This document shows, in pieces, positions 7,902 to 15,302 of a stretch of 64,000 nt of DNA. Each line of letters opens with the position of its first letter. Positions within the stretch are counted from its first letter, which is position 1. A program made the translations under genes and the position numbers. The DNA comes from UMGS1958 sp045542415. GTDB taxonomy: Bacteria > Bacillota > Clostridia > UBA1381. The DNA lies in NCBI GenBank assembly GCA_045542415.1, contig JAZQKZ010000031.1, forward strand, positions 31,753 through 95,752, read 5' to 3'. The notes under the pieces were generated by a model, which did not search any database, was not told the origin of the DNA, and saw nothing but the letters and a program-made list of their open reading frames with translations.

Positions 7902-10900
7902 ATGAATAAAAAGCTGATTTCGCTGGCATTGTCATTATCAATGCTTGGCATGTCAATCCCGTATTTTACAACAGCACAGGCCGCCGAACCTATTATAGCA
8001 TTTCCGGGCGCAGAGGGTGCAGGTAAATATGCAACCGGCGGACGAGGCGGTACAGTGTATCATGTAACAAATCTTAACGACAGCGGTACAGGGTCTTTTC
8101 GTGACGCTGTTTCGAGAGGTAACAGGATTGTCGTATTTGATGTAGGCGGAACAATTGAGTTGAAATCAGACGTAAGCGTAGCCGGCAATATCACCATTGC
8201 CGGACAGACGGCACCCGGTGGAGGCGGTATAACGCTTCGTGGCGGCAAAATCGGTATGGCGGGCGATAATATTATTATCCGATTCATAAGCTCTCGTCCG
8301 GGTGAAAACGGGAGCAGTGAATGTGACGCATGGGGCGGAAGCAAGGGCTCGAACTCCATGATAGACCACTGCTCAATCGGTTGGGCAAATGACGAACAGT
8401 TTGGTCTGTATTCGGCAACACAGCAGACAATACAATATTCGCTCATAGGACCTGCAAACTGTATTTCATACCATTCAAAGGGCGCACATGGCTTTGGTGT
8501 TATGATGGGAGCAGGACACAACACATGGCATCATAATATGATTGCACATAATATTTCACGAAATTACCGTGGTAAGGTTTCGGGAACAAATACTTTAGAC
8601 TATGTAAATAACGTAATCTTTAACTGGGGCTATCAGACAGCGTACGGTACCTTCGGACATGTAAACTATGTCGGAAATTATTTTAAGAAAGGACTCTCTA
8701 CAAACGGAGGATACAGATACATAAGCATAAGCAGCGGTACTGCTCCGGAAAAATACAGATTCTATCTTACAGGCAACAAGATGGTTAATGCAGATGGCAC
8801 AGACCACAACTCCGCCATGAACAGCGATAACTGGCAGGGTGTGGACTATGGAAGTGCCGGATACACACAGTCGCATTACCAGATAACTTCACCGGTCAGA
8901 GTAAATGATGTCAACGGCAATGACGCATCGGTAGTTGCAAATGCACAGACAGCGGATGAAGCCTTTGAAACAGTACTTGCATATGCAGGTGCCGGAATCC
9001 GTGCGGATCTACGTCCTGAAATTGACCGCCAGGTAATGGATGAAGCTCGCACAGGTAACGGTTATCTCACCGGAGGACGTGACTTCTCAACCCTCACCTC
9101 AAGCGATACAGCATTGAATGAAGCTATCGAGAAATATAATATCAAAGAAATGAATTATGACGAGTATTATCCGATACCGATTACTCAAAAAGAGATAATT
9201 GATTCAGATAATGACGGAATGAGCGACGACTGGGAATTAGCAAGGGGCTTAGACCCCTACACCAACGACGCAACACTTGATTATCTGGGACAGGGATATA
9301 ACAACATTGAGTATTACATAAATGACCTTACGGTTGATTCGTTCCCGGAGGGTGTTGTAACGCTTTCTCCTGAAACGGTTGATTTGGGTGAAGATTTCGA
9401 GAAAGCAAAGGCAGATGCAGATGCAATTACTATTTCAACCACATTTGTTAAGACACCGGAAGATTTAATACTGCCCACACAGTCTGCCAACGGCTCTGTA
9501 ATCACCTGGAGCAGTACATCAAGCGAGATTATCATAGAAAATAATCAGATTGTGTCAGTTAATCGCCCATCATCAGTAAGTGCTGTAGTAACTTTAAGTG
9601 CCGGTATTACATACGGCGAATATACCCTAAAACGTGCTTTTTCAATAACAGTTCCACCACTTCCGTATAAATTCGATTTTGGCAACGGAAGCGTCCAAAG
9701 CGGATTTACAGCTGTAAGTGCATCAACAACATATTCACCTGAGACGGGATATGGTTTTGTCGGCACAGCACCAAGTGATATGGTACGCGCACCGGAAAAT
9801 ATCCCATCAGGATATGAAAACATGCATGAGGATCAGATTTTTGGCGAAACACAATTCAAGGCGGAAATACCAAACGGAAAATATATAGTAGTCATTCATT
9901 ACGGAAGCTGGAATACGAACTTTGGAACAAATTATACGGTAGAGGGTATAAATTCAGGTAATCTTTCCGCCACAGCCGCGACAGAATATGTCACAGCTGT
10001 AGAGATAACGGACGGAATACTTGATTTAACTATTGCCAAGGGTTCAAACTCATACGGAGGATATATAAACGGCCTGGAAATCCTGCCACCACCTGACCCG
10101 CAGTATCACTTTGACTTTGGCGATGGCACGATACAGGATGGATATGTCGGAGTCAGTGCTTCAACTGTATATTCACCTGCTACATGCTACGGCTTTGCAG
10201 ATGCAGCGGCACAAACCTCAATGGAACGTGCTCCGGCGAATATTCCTTCAGGATATGAAAATCTGCACGCTGACCAGATAAGCGGAATAACATCCTTTAA
10301 ATCAGATCTCCCGAACGGAAAATATATTGTAACCATTCATTATGGCAGCTGGAACACCGGCTTTGGCACAAGCTACAATATAGAGGGTGTAGAATCGGGC
10401 AATCTCGCATCAACCGATGCCGCACAGTATATCGCAAAGGTAGAAGTAACGGACGGAATGCTCGATGTAGCAATAAATACGGGAGGCAACAAGTACGGAG
10501 GATATATAAACGGCATAGATATTATGCCTTTGCCTACACTCCCCTATCATTTCGATTTCGGTGACGGAGCTGTTCAGACAGATTATTTTTCAGTAACCTC
10601 ATCAACCATATACTCATCAGATACGGAATTTGGATTTGTAGATTCAGCCGTGCAGGAGGGAATGGCTCGTGCACCCGGTAATATTGCATCGGGATTCGAG
10701 GATTTATATAATGACCAGATACTTGGTGAAACGCAATTCAAAGCAGATATACCGAACGGAAAATATGACGTCATTATTCATTACGGAAGTTGGAACACAG
10801 GATTTGGAGTAAATTATACAATAGAGGGTGTATCCTCGGGCAATCTTACATCAACCGACGCCACACAATATCGCACCACAGTAGATGTGACAGATGAGAT

Positions 10901-11291
10901 GCTTGATGTAAGTATTGGAAAGGGATCAAAGCAATACGGAGGCTATATCAGCGGTATGGATGTAATTCCGATAGAATCAACTCCCGAACCGACTCCGACA
11001 CCGATACCGACAATTGCACCCACTACAGCTCCGACTGCTCCCCCGGTACCTGTGCCGATAACGTATTCGGATAATGCTGTAACGGTAACGTTGAGCAAGG
11101 TAAATCAGGCAATACTGATACATTCTGTATATGAATCAGGAAAACTGATTTCGGTTGAAATAATTCCTCTGGAATTCGAGAACGGAACAGCAACTGTACT
11201 AAAAGCAGATATTAATATCGGCGACAAGCTTATGGTGTGGGATAATATAAATGATATGAAGCCTTTAAGCAAACCATATGTAAAACATTGA
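7902..11291 (+). CDS. Secreted pectate lyase with three malectin-like modules
   Basis: The start at 7902 is chosen for its GGGAGGGAT site and the clean signal peptide that follows (cleavage near AQA-AE, residue 28-30). Residues about 32-430 form a right-handed beta-helix lyase of the PL1 type (FPGAEGAGKYATGGRGGTV, ITIAGQTAPGGG, DHCSIGW, NTWHHNMIAH). Such enzymes cleave polygalacturonate by beta-elimination outside the cell. Residues about 455-500 hold a DSDNDGMSDDWE calcium-binding-like stretch. Three tandem repeats of about 147 residues start near 588, 735 and 881, each opening with (K/H)FDFG and containing NGKY-HYGSWNT and GGYI-G; they look like malectin-type carbohydrate-binding modules. 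A Pro/Thr linker leads to a C-terminal tail module ending MVWDNINDMKPL. No dockerin, SLH or sortase motif is present. Confidence 0.9.
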   Translation: MNKKLISLALSLSMLGMSIPYFTTAQAAEPIIAFPGAEGAGKYATGGRGGTVYHVTNLNDSGTGSFRDAVSRGNRIVVFDVGGTIELKSDVSVAGNITIAGQTAPGGGGITLRGGKIGMAGDNIIIRFISSRPGENGSSECDAWGGSKGSNSMIDHCSIGWANDEQFGLYSATQQTIQYSLIGPANCISYHSKGAHGFGVMMGAGHNTWHHNMIAHNISRNYRGKVSGTNTLDYVNNVIFNWGYQTAYGTFGHVNYVGNYFKKGLSTNGGYRYISISSGTAPEKYRFYLTGNKMVNADGTDHNSAMNSDNWQGVDYGSAGYTQSHYQITSPVRVNDVNGNDASVVANAQTADEAFETVLAYAGAGIRADLRPEIDRQVMDEARTGNGYLTGGRDFSTLTSSDTALNEAIEKYNIKEMNYDEYYPIPITQKEIIDSDNDGMSDDWELARGLDPYTNDATLDYLGQGYNNIEYYINDLTVDSFPEGVVTLSPETVDLGEDFEKAKADADAITISTTFVKTPEDLILPTQSANGSVITWSSTSSEIIIENNQIVSVNRPSSVSAVVTLSAGITYGEYTLKRAFSITVPPLPYKFDFGNGSVQSGFTAVSASTTYSPETGYGFVGTAPSDMVRAPENIPSGYENMHEDQIFGETQFKAEIPNGKYIVVIHYGSWNTNFGTNYTVEGINSGNLSATAATEYVTAVEITDGILDLTIAKGSNSYGGYINGLEILPPPDPQYHFDFGDGTIQDGYVGVSASTVYSPATCYGFADAAAQTSMERAPANIPSGYENLHADQISGITSFKSDLPNGKYIVTIHYGSWNTGFGTSYNIEGVESGNLASTDAAQYIAKVEVTDGMLDVAINTGGNKYGGYINGIDIMPLPTLPYHFDFGDGAVQTDYFSVTSSTIYSSDTEFGFVDSAVQEGMARAPGNIASGFEDLYNDQILGETQFKADIPNGKYDVIIHYGSWNTGFGVNYTIEGVSSGNLTSTDATQYRTTVDVTDEMLDVSIGKGSKQYGGYISGMDVIPIESTPEPTPTPIPTIAPTTAPTAPPVPVPITYSDNAVTVTLSKVNQAILIHSVYESGKLISVEIIPLEFENGTATVLKADINIGDKLMVWDNINDMKPLSKPYVKH

Positions 11292-11304
11292 TGAAAAACA
11301 CATT

Positions 11305-11400
11305 CTAAAAGGCGAATTTCGCGGGTATGTCCCCGATTTTGTGTAAGACTTCACCACAACCGCCTTTCAATATTTCACAATCAATTGTGATTTTGAGCAT
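11305..11400 (-). pseudogene. 31-codon remnant sharing its start with the 12276-12728 gene
   Basis: The minus-strand frame begins MLKITIDCEILKGG, identical to the start of the protein encoded at 12276-12728, then diverges and stops after 31 codons (ending DIPAKFAF). The shared start is part of a 56-bp direct repeat. It is a leftover of a gene whose body was replaced or lost. Confidence 0.45.
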
Positions 11401-11414
11401 GATAAAAGCACGTT
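11359..11414. repeat. 56-bp direct repeat, copy 1
   Basis: Identical to 12687-12742. On the minus strand it contains the 5' coding sequence for MLKITIDCEILKGG and ends at the 10-mer AAAGCACGTT, which forms one arm of a terminator-like hairpin with AACGTGCTTT at 11443-11452. Confidence 0.8.
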
Positions 11415-11452
11415 CAGCGGCGACTTTGTCGTCTGCATTAGTAACGTGCTTT
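11405..11452 (-). terminator. Hairpin between small-gene units
   Basis: AAAGCACGTT (11405-11414) pairs with AACGTGCTTT (11443-11452) around an inner hairpin (GCGGCGAC with GTCGTCTGC). It follows the minus-strand gene at 11470-11649 and probably ends its transcript. Confidence 0.5.
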
Positions 11453-11469
11453 AAATCCTTTATTTAGTT

Positions 11470-11649
11470 TTATAAAATCAATTTTACCGTTTCACACATA
11501 TAATCACCACATTCGTCACATTTGAATTGATGGCATTTTTTTAAATCCTCATACCCACTTCCAACCGGTCTGTAGAAGCCTTTTTCACAATTCGAGCATC
11601 TAACTTCTTCGCTAGCATGTAACTTTTTAAAGTTCTTAATTATATCCAT
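11470..11649 (-). CDS. Small zinc-ribbon-like protein, paralogue 1
   Basis: The start at MDIIKNF is preferred because GGGGAT precedes it and it aligns with the paralogue at 12755-12919. The 59-residue product has two CxxC pairs (CSNCEKGFYRP and CDECGDYM) that would bind one metal ion. The two paralogues share the order FxxxL-xxxEEV-CxxC-KGF-(Y/W)RP-xxFxCxxC. Role unknown; small CxxC proteins in such regions are often immunity or antitoxin-like accessories. Confidence 0.55.
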   Translation of the reverse strand: MDIIKNFKKLHASEEVRCSNCEKGFYRPVGSGYEDLKKCHQFKCDECGDYMCETVKLIL

Positions 11650-11802
11650 ATAAATCCCCATTTCTTAGATGCGAATATTCCTTGCTTACATGATTTATAA
11701 TCTCTTTTATATCTTCTTCTGTTGCATTACTTTTTTATGCATAAGCTCCGCCAAATAACAATTTATTTCATTTCCAGCGAACCTCTCCAAGTAAAACGTG
11801 CT

Positions 11803-12033
11803 TTAAAAATATTCATCTAAATCAATGTCTGATTTAATGTATATTGCTCCTATAAGAAAATCATTATATACTTTTATCCTATCATTGTCTCTCCTGTATT
11901 CCTGAATACAGGAGCCATCTACATCTTCTAAAAGAGACTCTTTTATCAATCCGGGTATTCTATTCTCCAATACCTCACACTGTTTATAAAATATTTCCTC
12001 GTCTGCTTGATTGCATATATTATATTCTTTCAT
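11803..12033 (-). CDS. Small acidic hypothetical protein
   Basis: The ATG at 12033 follows GGAGTGAG; the GTG three codons upstream is less likely. The 76-residue acidic protein has a cysteine-containing helical start (MKEYNICNQADEE) and ends DIDLDEYF. Its stop overlaps a copy of the 10-mer AAAGCACGTT. It starts 5 bases after the stop of a broken gene (12039-12275), suggesting a former operon. Family not recognised; small acidic proteins behind a toxin-like or phage-like gene are often immunity proteins. Confidence 0.5.
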   Translation of the reverse strand: MKEYNICNQADEEIFYKQCEVLENRIPGLIKESLLEDVDGSCIQEYRRDNDRIKVYNDFLIGAIYIKSDIDLDEYF

Positions 12034-12038
12034 ATAAC

Positions 12039-12275
12039 TCACTCCAAACCGTATTTTTTGTTTACTTCTTTATTTGTTTTTGGTGCTGTGGCTAATATAT
12101 CTTCAATGGCGTCATCTCTTGTCATAAATTTTCTTTTCATTTTATCTTCAATCAATTCTTAAAAAGATTTATTAGGTCTTTTATCATCTAGTCTCTTGCA
12201 TTCTTTTTGGTCTTTCATCAAATCTCTGCGCGTTCGTCCTGTACTCACAAGCCCCGACATATCTTTAAAATCCAT
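12039..12275 (-). pseudogene. Broken small gene with in-frame stop
   Basis: The frame starts with an ATG directly after the TAA of the upstream gene (12276-12728) and encodes MDFKDMSGLVSTGRTRRDLM and 18 more residues. It then meets TAA at codon 39 (12159-12161) and stays open for another 39 codons (ELIEDKMKRKFMTRDDAIED and on) to TGA at 12039. The next gene starts 5 bases later. One nonsense mutation in an otherwise intact 78-residue frame is the simplest reading. A genuine 38-residue product is the alternative. Confidence 0.55.
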
Positions 12276-12728
12276 TTAATTTAAGCGACTTTGCTTTTGC
12301 TTTTTCAGCTCCGCCCACTTTGCACTATCATTATACTTCAATTCTTGGAACTTGTCAATGCTTCGTGGTACGTCCTTTCCAAATATAGCTCTGTATTTTT
12401 CGTGCTGTGCCTTATCAGCGTCATTATTTCTATACTTCCGTCCGGTCACCTCAAAAGCCGCCTTTTCCTCCGGGTTCATACCGTCCCGCCACTGTTCATA
12501 TGTAACCGAACCGTCAATCATATCATCATGCCCCGTCCCCGGATTCCTCGCACGTTTCACACGTCCTCTCGTCAAGCGTAGCCATGTATTTGTAGTATTT
12601 TCATTATACCCCTTTAAATCGCCCCCGGAACGTGCGTGAGCAATTTCTGTGCGTATCAGCGTAGTTGCTCTTGACTCTGTCACATCACCGCCTTTCAATA
12701 TTTCACAATCAATTGTGATTTTGAGCAT
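12276..12728 (-). CDS. Phage minor-head-like (SPP1 gp7/Mu F-type) C-terminal fragment
   Basis: A 150-residue protein. Residues about 19-75 show IRTEIAHARSGG, then NTWLRLTRGRVKRARNPGTG, then a His and MIDG, the spacing typical of the C-terminal domain of phage head-morphogenesis proteins (ARTE, W, R, H..DG). The rest (EKYRAIFGKDVPRSIDKFQE) resembles the tail often found after that domain in Firmicutes phages and in toxins that reuse it. Family members are normally 250-500 residues, so this is a fragment. The first 14 codons sit in a 56-bp repeat also present at 11359, so the present start may come from recombination; a GTG at codon 16 with AAGGCGG upstream is another possible start. Confidence 0.45.
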   Translation of the reverse strand: MLKITIDCEILKGGDVTESRATTLIRTEIAHARSGGDLKGYNENTTNTWLRLTRGRVKRARNPGTGHDDMIDGSVTYEQWRDGMNPEEKAAFEVTGRKYRNNDADKAQHEKYRAIFGKDVPRSIDKFQELKYNDSAKWAELKKQKQSRLN

Positions 12729-12742
12729 GATAAAAGCACGTT
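12687..12742. repeat. 56-bp direct repeat, copy 2
   Basis: Identical to 11359-11414. It covers the first 14 codons of the 12276-12728 gene and ends in the 10-mer AAAGCACGTT. Confidence 0.8.
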
Positions 12743-12756
12743 ACAAAACGTGCTTT
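12733..12756 (-). terminator. Terminator of the 12755-12919 gene
   Basis: AAAGCACGTT and AACGTGCTTT form a perfect 10-bp stem with a 4-base loop, overlapping the stop codon region of the minus-strand gene and followed on that strand by TTAT. Confidence 0.6.
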
Positions 12757-12919
12757 AATCTATATTCATTTTTGCTTTGCAATAATCACATTCAAAATAA
12801 TGGCTTATTTTATAATCATATGGAGTCCTCCAAAAACCTTTATTACAGAGGTCGCACTTTACTTCTTCGCCATTTCTTAATTTCTCCAGTTCGTTTAAAA
12901 ACTTTTCTCCATAATTCAT
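12755..12919 (-). CDS. Small zinc-ribbon-like protein, paralogue 2
   Basis: The start at MNYGEKF (12919) has GGAGGAAG in place; the longer frame runs through the hairpin at 12952-12994 and is rejected. The 54-residue product has CDLCNKGFWR and CDYCKAKM, two CxxC pairs as in the paralogue at 11470. The region downstream of both genes carries the AAAGCACGTT sequence. Function unknown. Confidence 0.55.
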   Translation of the reverse strand: MNYGEKFLNELEKLRNGEEVKCDLCNKGFWRTPYDYKISHYFECDYCKAKMNID

Positions 12920-12951
12920 ACTACTTCCTCCATGAATATTCAGGATATAAT

Positions 12952-12994
12952 GAACTGTACCATTTTGTGCGGACAGCACAAAATGGTGCAGTTC
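12952..12994. repeat. Long hairpin, 19-bp arms
   Basis: GAACTGTACCATTTTGTGC (12952-12970) and GCACAAAATGGTGCAGTTC (12976-12994) are inverted copies with one mismatch around the loop GGACA. It lies in the leader of the 12755-12919 gene and directly next to a copy of AAACGTGCTTT. It has no T-tract, so it is not a classical terminator. Confidence 0.7.
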
Positions 12995-13057
12995 AAACGT
13001 GCTTTAAATCCTTTATTTAGCTTCAATATATAATTTGTCAAAAGGTGCGTTTCGTTC

Positions 13058-13237
13058 CTACCAAAACGTACCTCCTTCTTTGGGTTTATAATCAATTCCA
13101 TTGTTGCACTCTTTCAGTTCCTCCAAATCTTTAAATGCATGGTCATACCGAACACCGTCAGGAAACGCATCGCATACAAAAATTCCATTTTTCAACCCTC
13201 TGCAATTAGCACAATTATCACAATAACTAAACTTCAT
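13058..13237 (-). CDS. Cys-rich 59-residue phage-associated-type protein
   Basis: A GGAGGTG site precedes the ATG at 13237 by 5-6 bases. The product opens MKFSYCDNCANCRGLKNG and continues FVCDAFPDGVRYDHAF, with cysteines at 6, 9, 12, 22 and 43. The Cys cluster followed by C-x-AFP-G(V/I) is a pattern I associate with small proteins encoded beside phage minor head genes in Firmicutes, which fits the fragment at 12276. The ATG overlaps the stop of the upstream remnant (ATGA), suggesting translational coupling in the ancestral operon. Confidence 0.6.
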   Translation of the reverse strand: MKFSYCDNCANCRGLKNGIFVCDAFPDGVRYDHAFKDLEELKECNNGIDYKPKEGGTFW

Positions 13238-13389
13238 CGTTTTTCACCTCCCATATATTTATTGAAAAAACCCATTGCTTTTTTAGGAATTTTATTTATC
13301 TCTTTTCGCTCCAATAATACTCCGATTTCTGCAATACATTCAGCCCCATCATCACTCGCTATTTGACTTACATTTGGGATTCTTATATT
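13234..13389 (-). pseudogene. 3' remnant of an unknown gene
   Basis: A frame without start codon encodes a coherent C-terminus (PNVSQIASDDGAECIAEIGV, ending MGFFNKYMGGEKR) and its TGA overlaps the ATG of the Cys-rich gene. The upstream in-frame stop is at 13390-13392. It is the truncated 3' end of a phage-type or toxin-type gene; the rest, to about 13470, is degraded. Confidence 0.4.
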
Positions 13390-13470
13390 TTAATTCGCCA
13401 TACAGCTTCCCTGTATTAGCTTCACATAACCATATTCATGTATTACAGAAAATTCGTCTCAATCGATTCC

Positions 13471-13893
13471 TCAAATCAAAATACCGTTGCAATGATCAAT
13501 CTCATGCTGAATAATCTGTGCTGTCCACCCCTCAAAGGTCTTTGTCCGTACCTTGAAATCAGCCGTCTGATACTGTACTCTGATTTTCTTATATCTTTTT
13601 GTTTTCCTCGGACCGCCAAGCAATGACAGACATCCCTCCTCTGTCTCGTATGGCTCCGAAAATTTAATTATTTCCGGATTGAACATGGTCATGTAAGCAC
13701 CGTTATTATCAAAGCAAATAATTCTCTTCTTAACGCCTATCATATTCGCCGCCATCCCTACACAGCCGTCCTTATGTGCAATTAATGTATCAAGCAAATC
13801 CTCGGCTGTCTGTAAATCCGCAGCAGCTGCCGCCTCCGATTTTTGTCCTAAAAATATCGGATCATGTATCAATTCTTTTATCATAAATATCAC
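13471..13893 (-). CDS. def: Peptide deformylase, short form
   Basis: A 140-residue metallohydrolase that removes the formyl group from new proteins. The three family motifs are visible: GCVGMAANMIG (motif 1, normally GxGLAAxQ), EGCLSL (motif 2, metal Cys) and QHEIDH (motif 3, two metal His and catalytic Glu). Classical Def is about 150-190 residues, so this is a short paralogue of the type seen in many Clostridia. It may start at the second Met (MIKELI). It is a single gene on the edge of the decayed region. A main def gene elsewhere in the genome is likely but not visible. Confidence 0.85.
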   Translation of the reverse strand: MIFMIKELIHDPIFLGQKSEAAAAADLQTAEDLLDTLIAHKDGCVGMAANMIGVKKRIICFDNNGAYMTMFNPEIIKFSEPYETEEGCLSLLGGPRKTKRYKKIRVQYQTADFKVRTKTFEGWTAQIIQHEIDHCNGILI

Positions 13894-13922
13894 CTGTATT
13901 TCTATAATATATTATTAGTCCG

Positions 13923-14237
13923 TCAATCCGCATCCTCTTCAAGTGCTTCAATATAAAAGCTCACGGGTCTGAAGCCGTCATTACATGAAATCATCGCGGA
14001 TTTTTTATTTTTCATCCACCCGTCATATAAATTTTCACCGCCATGAGATAATGCCATAACAAATGAGGACATACTTTCCCACGCACTGTCACATAAATCC
14101 TGAGGCTTTTGCCAGCCGTTTGCAATAAAAACCTGTCCCTTTTGCATATCACACGCATGCTCTATAGGATTTTCATACTGCTCTATTAAATCATCATACC
14201 GAGCTGTTTTCATTACTGTTATTCTGCACTTTTTCAT
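13923..14237 (-). CDS. TIGR04076-family protein
   Basis: A 104-residue protein with the family pattern: KCRITVMKT start, a DLCDSAWESM block, GG followed by WMKN, and a C-terminal CNDGFRPVSFYIEAL block. The family is widespread in anaerobes; its function is not established. Conserved Cys at 29, 48 and 85 could bind metal. It stands alone 30 bp upstream of def in the same direction. Confidence 0.7.
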   Translation of the reverse strand: MKKCRITVMKTARYDDLIEQYENPIEHACDMQKGQVFIANGWQKPQDLCDSAWESMSSFVMALSHGGENLYDGWMKNKKSAMISCNDGFRPVSFYIEALEEDAD

Positions 14238-14326
14238 TCAATCTCACTCCCCTGTCCTATGGTGGATTATAATAATATTATAGCATATAAGCTTATAAAA
14301 GGTCAAGCTCTATGCTTTTCACAAAT

Positions 14327-15166
14327 CTATTTACAGCTTTCCTTAAACTCCTCCGGAGTCATGCCTGCAAATCTGATAAAAGCACGGTAAAATGTAGAGT
14401 AATCAAGAAATCCACACTTATCAAAAATCTCAGTTGCCTTTTCACCGCCCATCATAAGATTTTTTGCATTAGTCACCCGACGCATATTAAGATATGCCTT
14501 TATTGTCATACCTGTTTCCTTTCTGAATAACCGACTTGCATATGCTGTTGACATAAAAGTAGCCTCAGCTATATCGGGAACCGTTATGTTTCTTTCAAAG
14601 TTATGGTCTATAAAATGTCGTATGCTGTTTGACTTTTCGTTCAGAGCCGGTGCTGAATACTGTATTGTTTCTGTTTCAAGTAAACGCTTGATCTGCACTA
14701 TCATCTGTACTGTATGCGTAAGCATTAACAAATCCGTGCTTGAATCAGATTCGCGACAACAGTTCTCCATATTCCTGAAAATATTATCCAGTCTGTACTT
14801 TTCTACAAGCTCTGACGGCACAAGATTGTGTTTTCCGGCTTTTCGTGAATTCAGGAAATCAATCAGCTCAGGAAAACACTTGAGAAAGCCCGGATATATA
14901 TGCAGAAACTCACGATGATATATATTATTTCCCGGAAAGCTGAATGAGTGCAGTTCCTCCGGATTTGTCATAACTATATCCCCGTCCGAAAGCATATAAT
15001 CAACACCCTCAACTCTGTAAAGAATATTCCCTTTCAGTACATGAATAAATTCATAGCATGTATGCAAATGAGAACTGAAGCTGTATGCATCCGAATAACT
15101 CAGATTATATATATACCCATTTTCGCTATCACCAAGAACATGATTTCCGTATTTTAACCCTTTCAT
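14327..15166 (-). CDS. AraC-family regulator with cupin sensor
   Basis: The start at 15166 follows GAGGTGG; the longer frame from 15217 is rejected. The 279-residue protein has an N-terminal cupin-like ligand domain (SSHLHTCYEFIHVLKG, DGDIVMTNPEELHSF) and two C-terminal AraC helix-turn-helix motifs (DIAEATFMSTAYASRLFRKE and TEIFDKCGFLDYSTFYRAFI). It is divergent from the giant esterase gene at 15303 with a 136-bp shared upstream region, so that gene is its most likely target, probably in response to a sugar from pectin. Confidence 0.85.
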   Translation of the reverse strand: MKGLKYGNHVLGDSENGYIYNLSYSDAYSFSSHLHTCYEFIHVLKGNILYRVEGVDYMLSDGDIVMTNPEELHSFSFPGNNIYHREFLHIYPGFLKCFPELIDFLNSRKAGKHNLVPSELVEKYRLDNIFRNMENCCRESDSSTDLLMLTHTVQMIVQIKRLLETETIQYSAPALNEKSNSIRHFIDHNFERNITVPDIAEATFMSTAYASRLFRKETGMTIKAYLNMRRVTNAKNLMMGGEKATEIFDKCGFLDYSTFYRAFIRFAGMTPEEFKESCK

Positions 15167-15302
15167 CTGAACCACCTCAATTACATTATAACACAACAGG
15201 TCATAAAATGCAAACAAAAATGCAGAAAATGTAATTTGATTTTTACTGCAAATATGATATTATATAATTATAAAAATAAAATAGGAAAGTGAGGCTATTT
15301 TT

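Noticed and set aside
8060..8524. Long minus-strand frame inside the pectate lyase gene
   Set aside because: It is a shadow of a strongly supported coding region with signal peptide and family motifs on the plus strand.
12291..12639. Plus-strand frames over the phage-head-like fragment
   Set aside because: The minus-strand frame has family-like motifs and sits in a tight gene series; the plus-strand products have no recognisable features.
11405..13005. Integron-type attC sites at the small-gene borders
   Set aside because: The motif pairs are in the order GTT then AAC, opposite to attC core sites, and no integrase is in the window.
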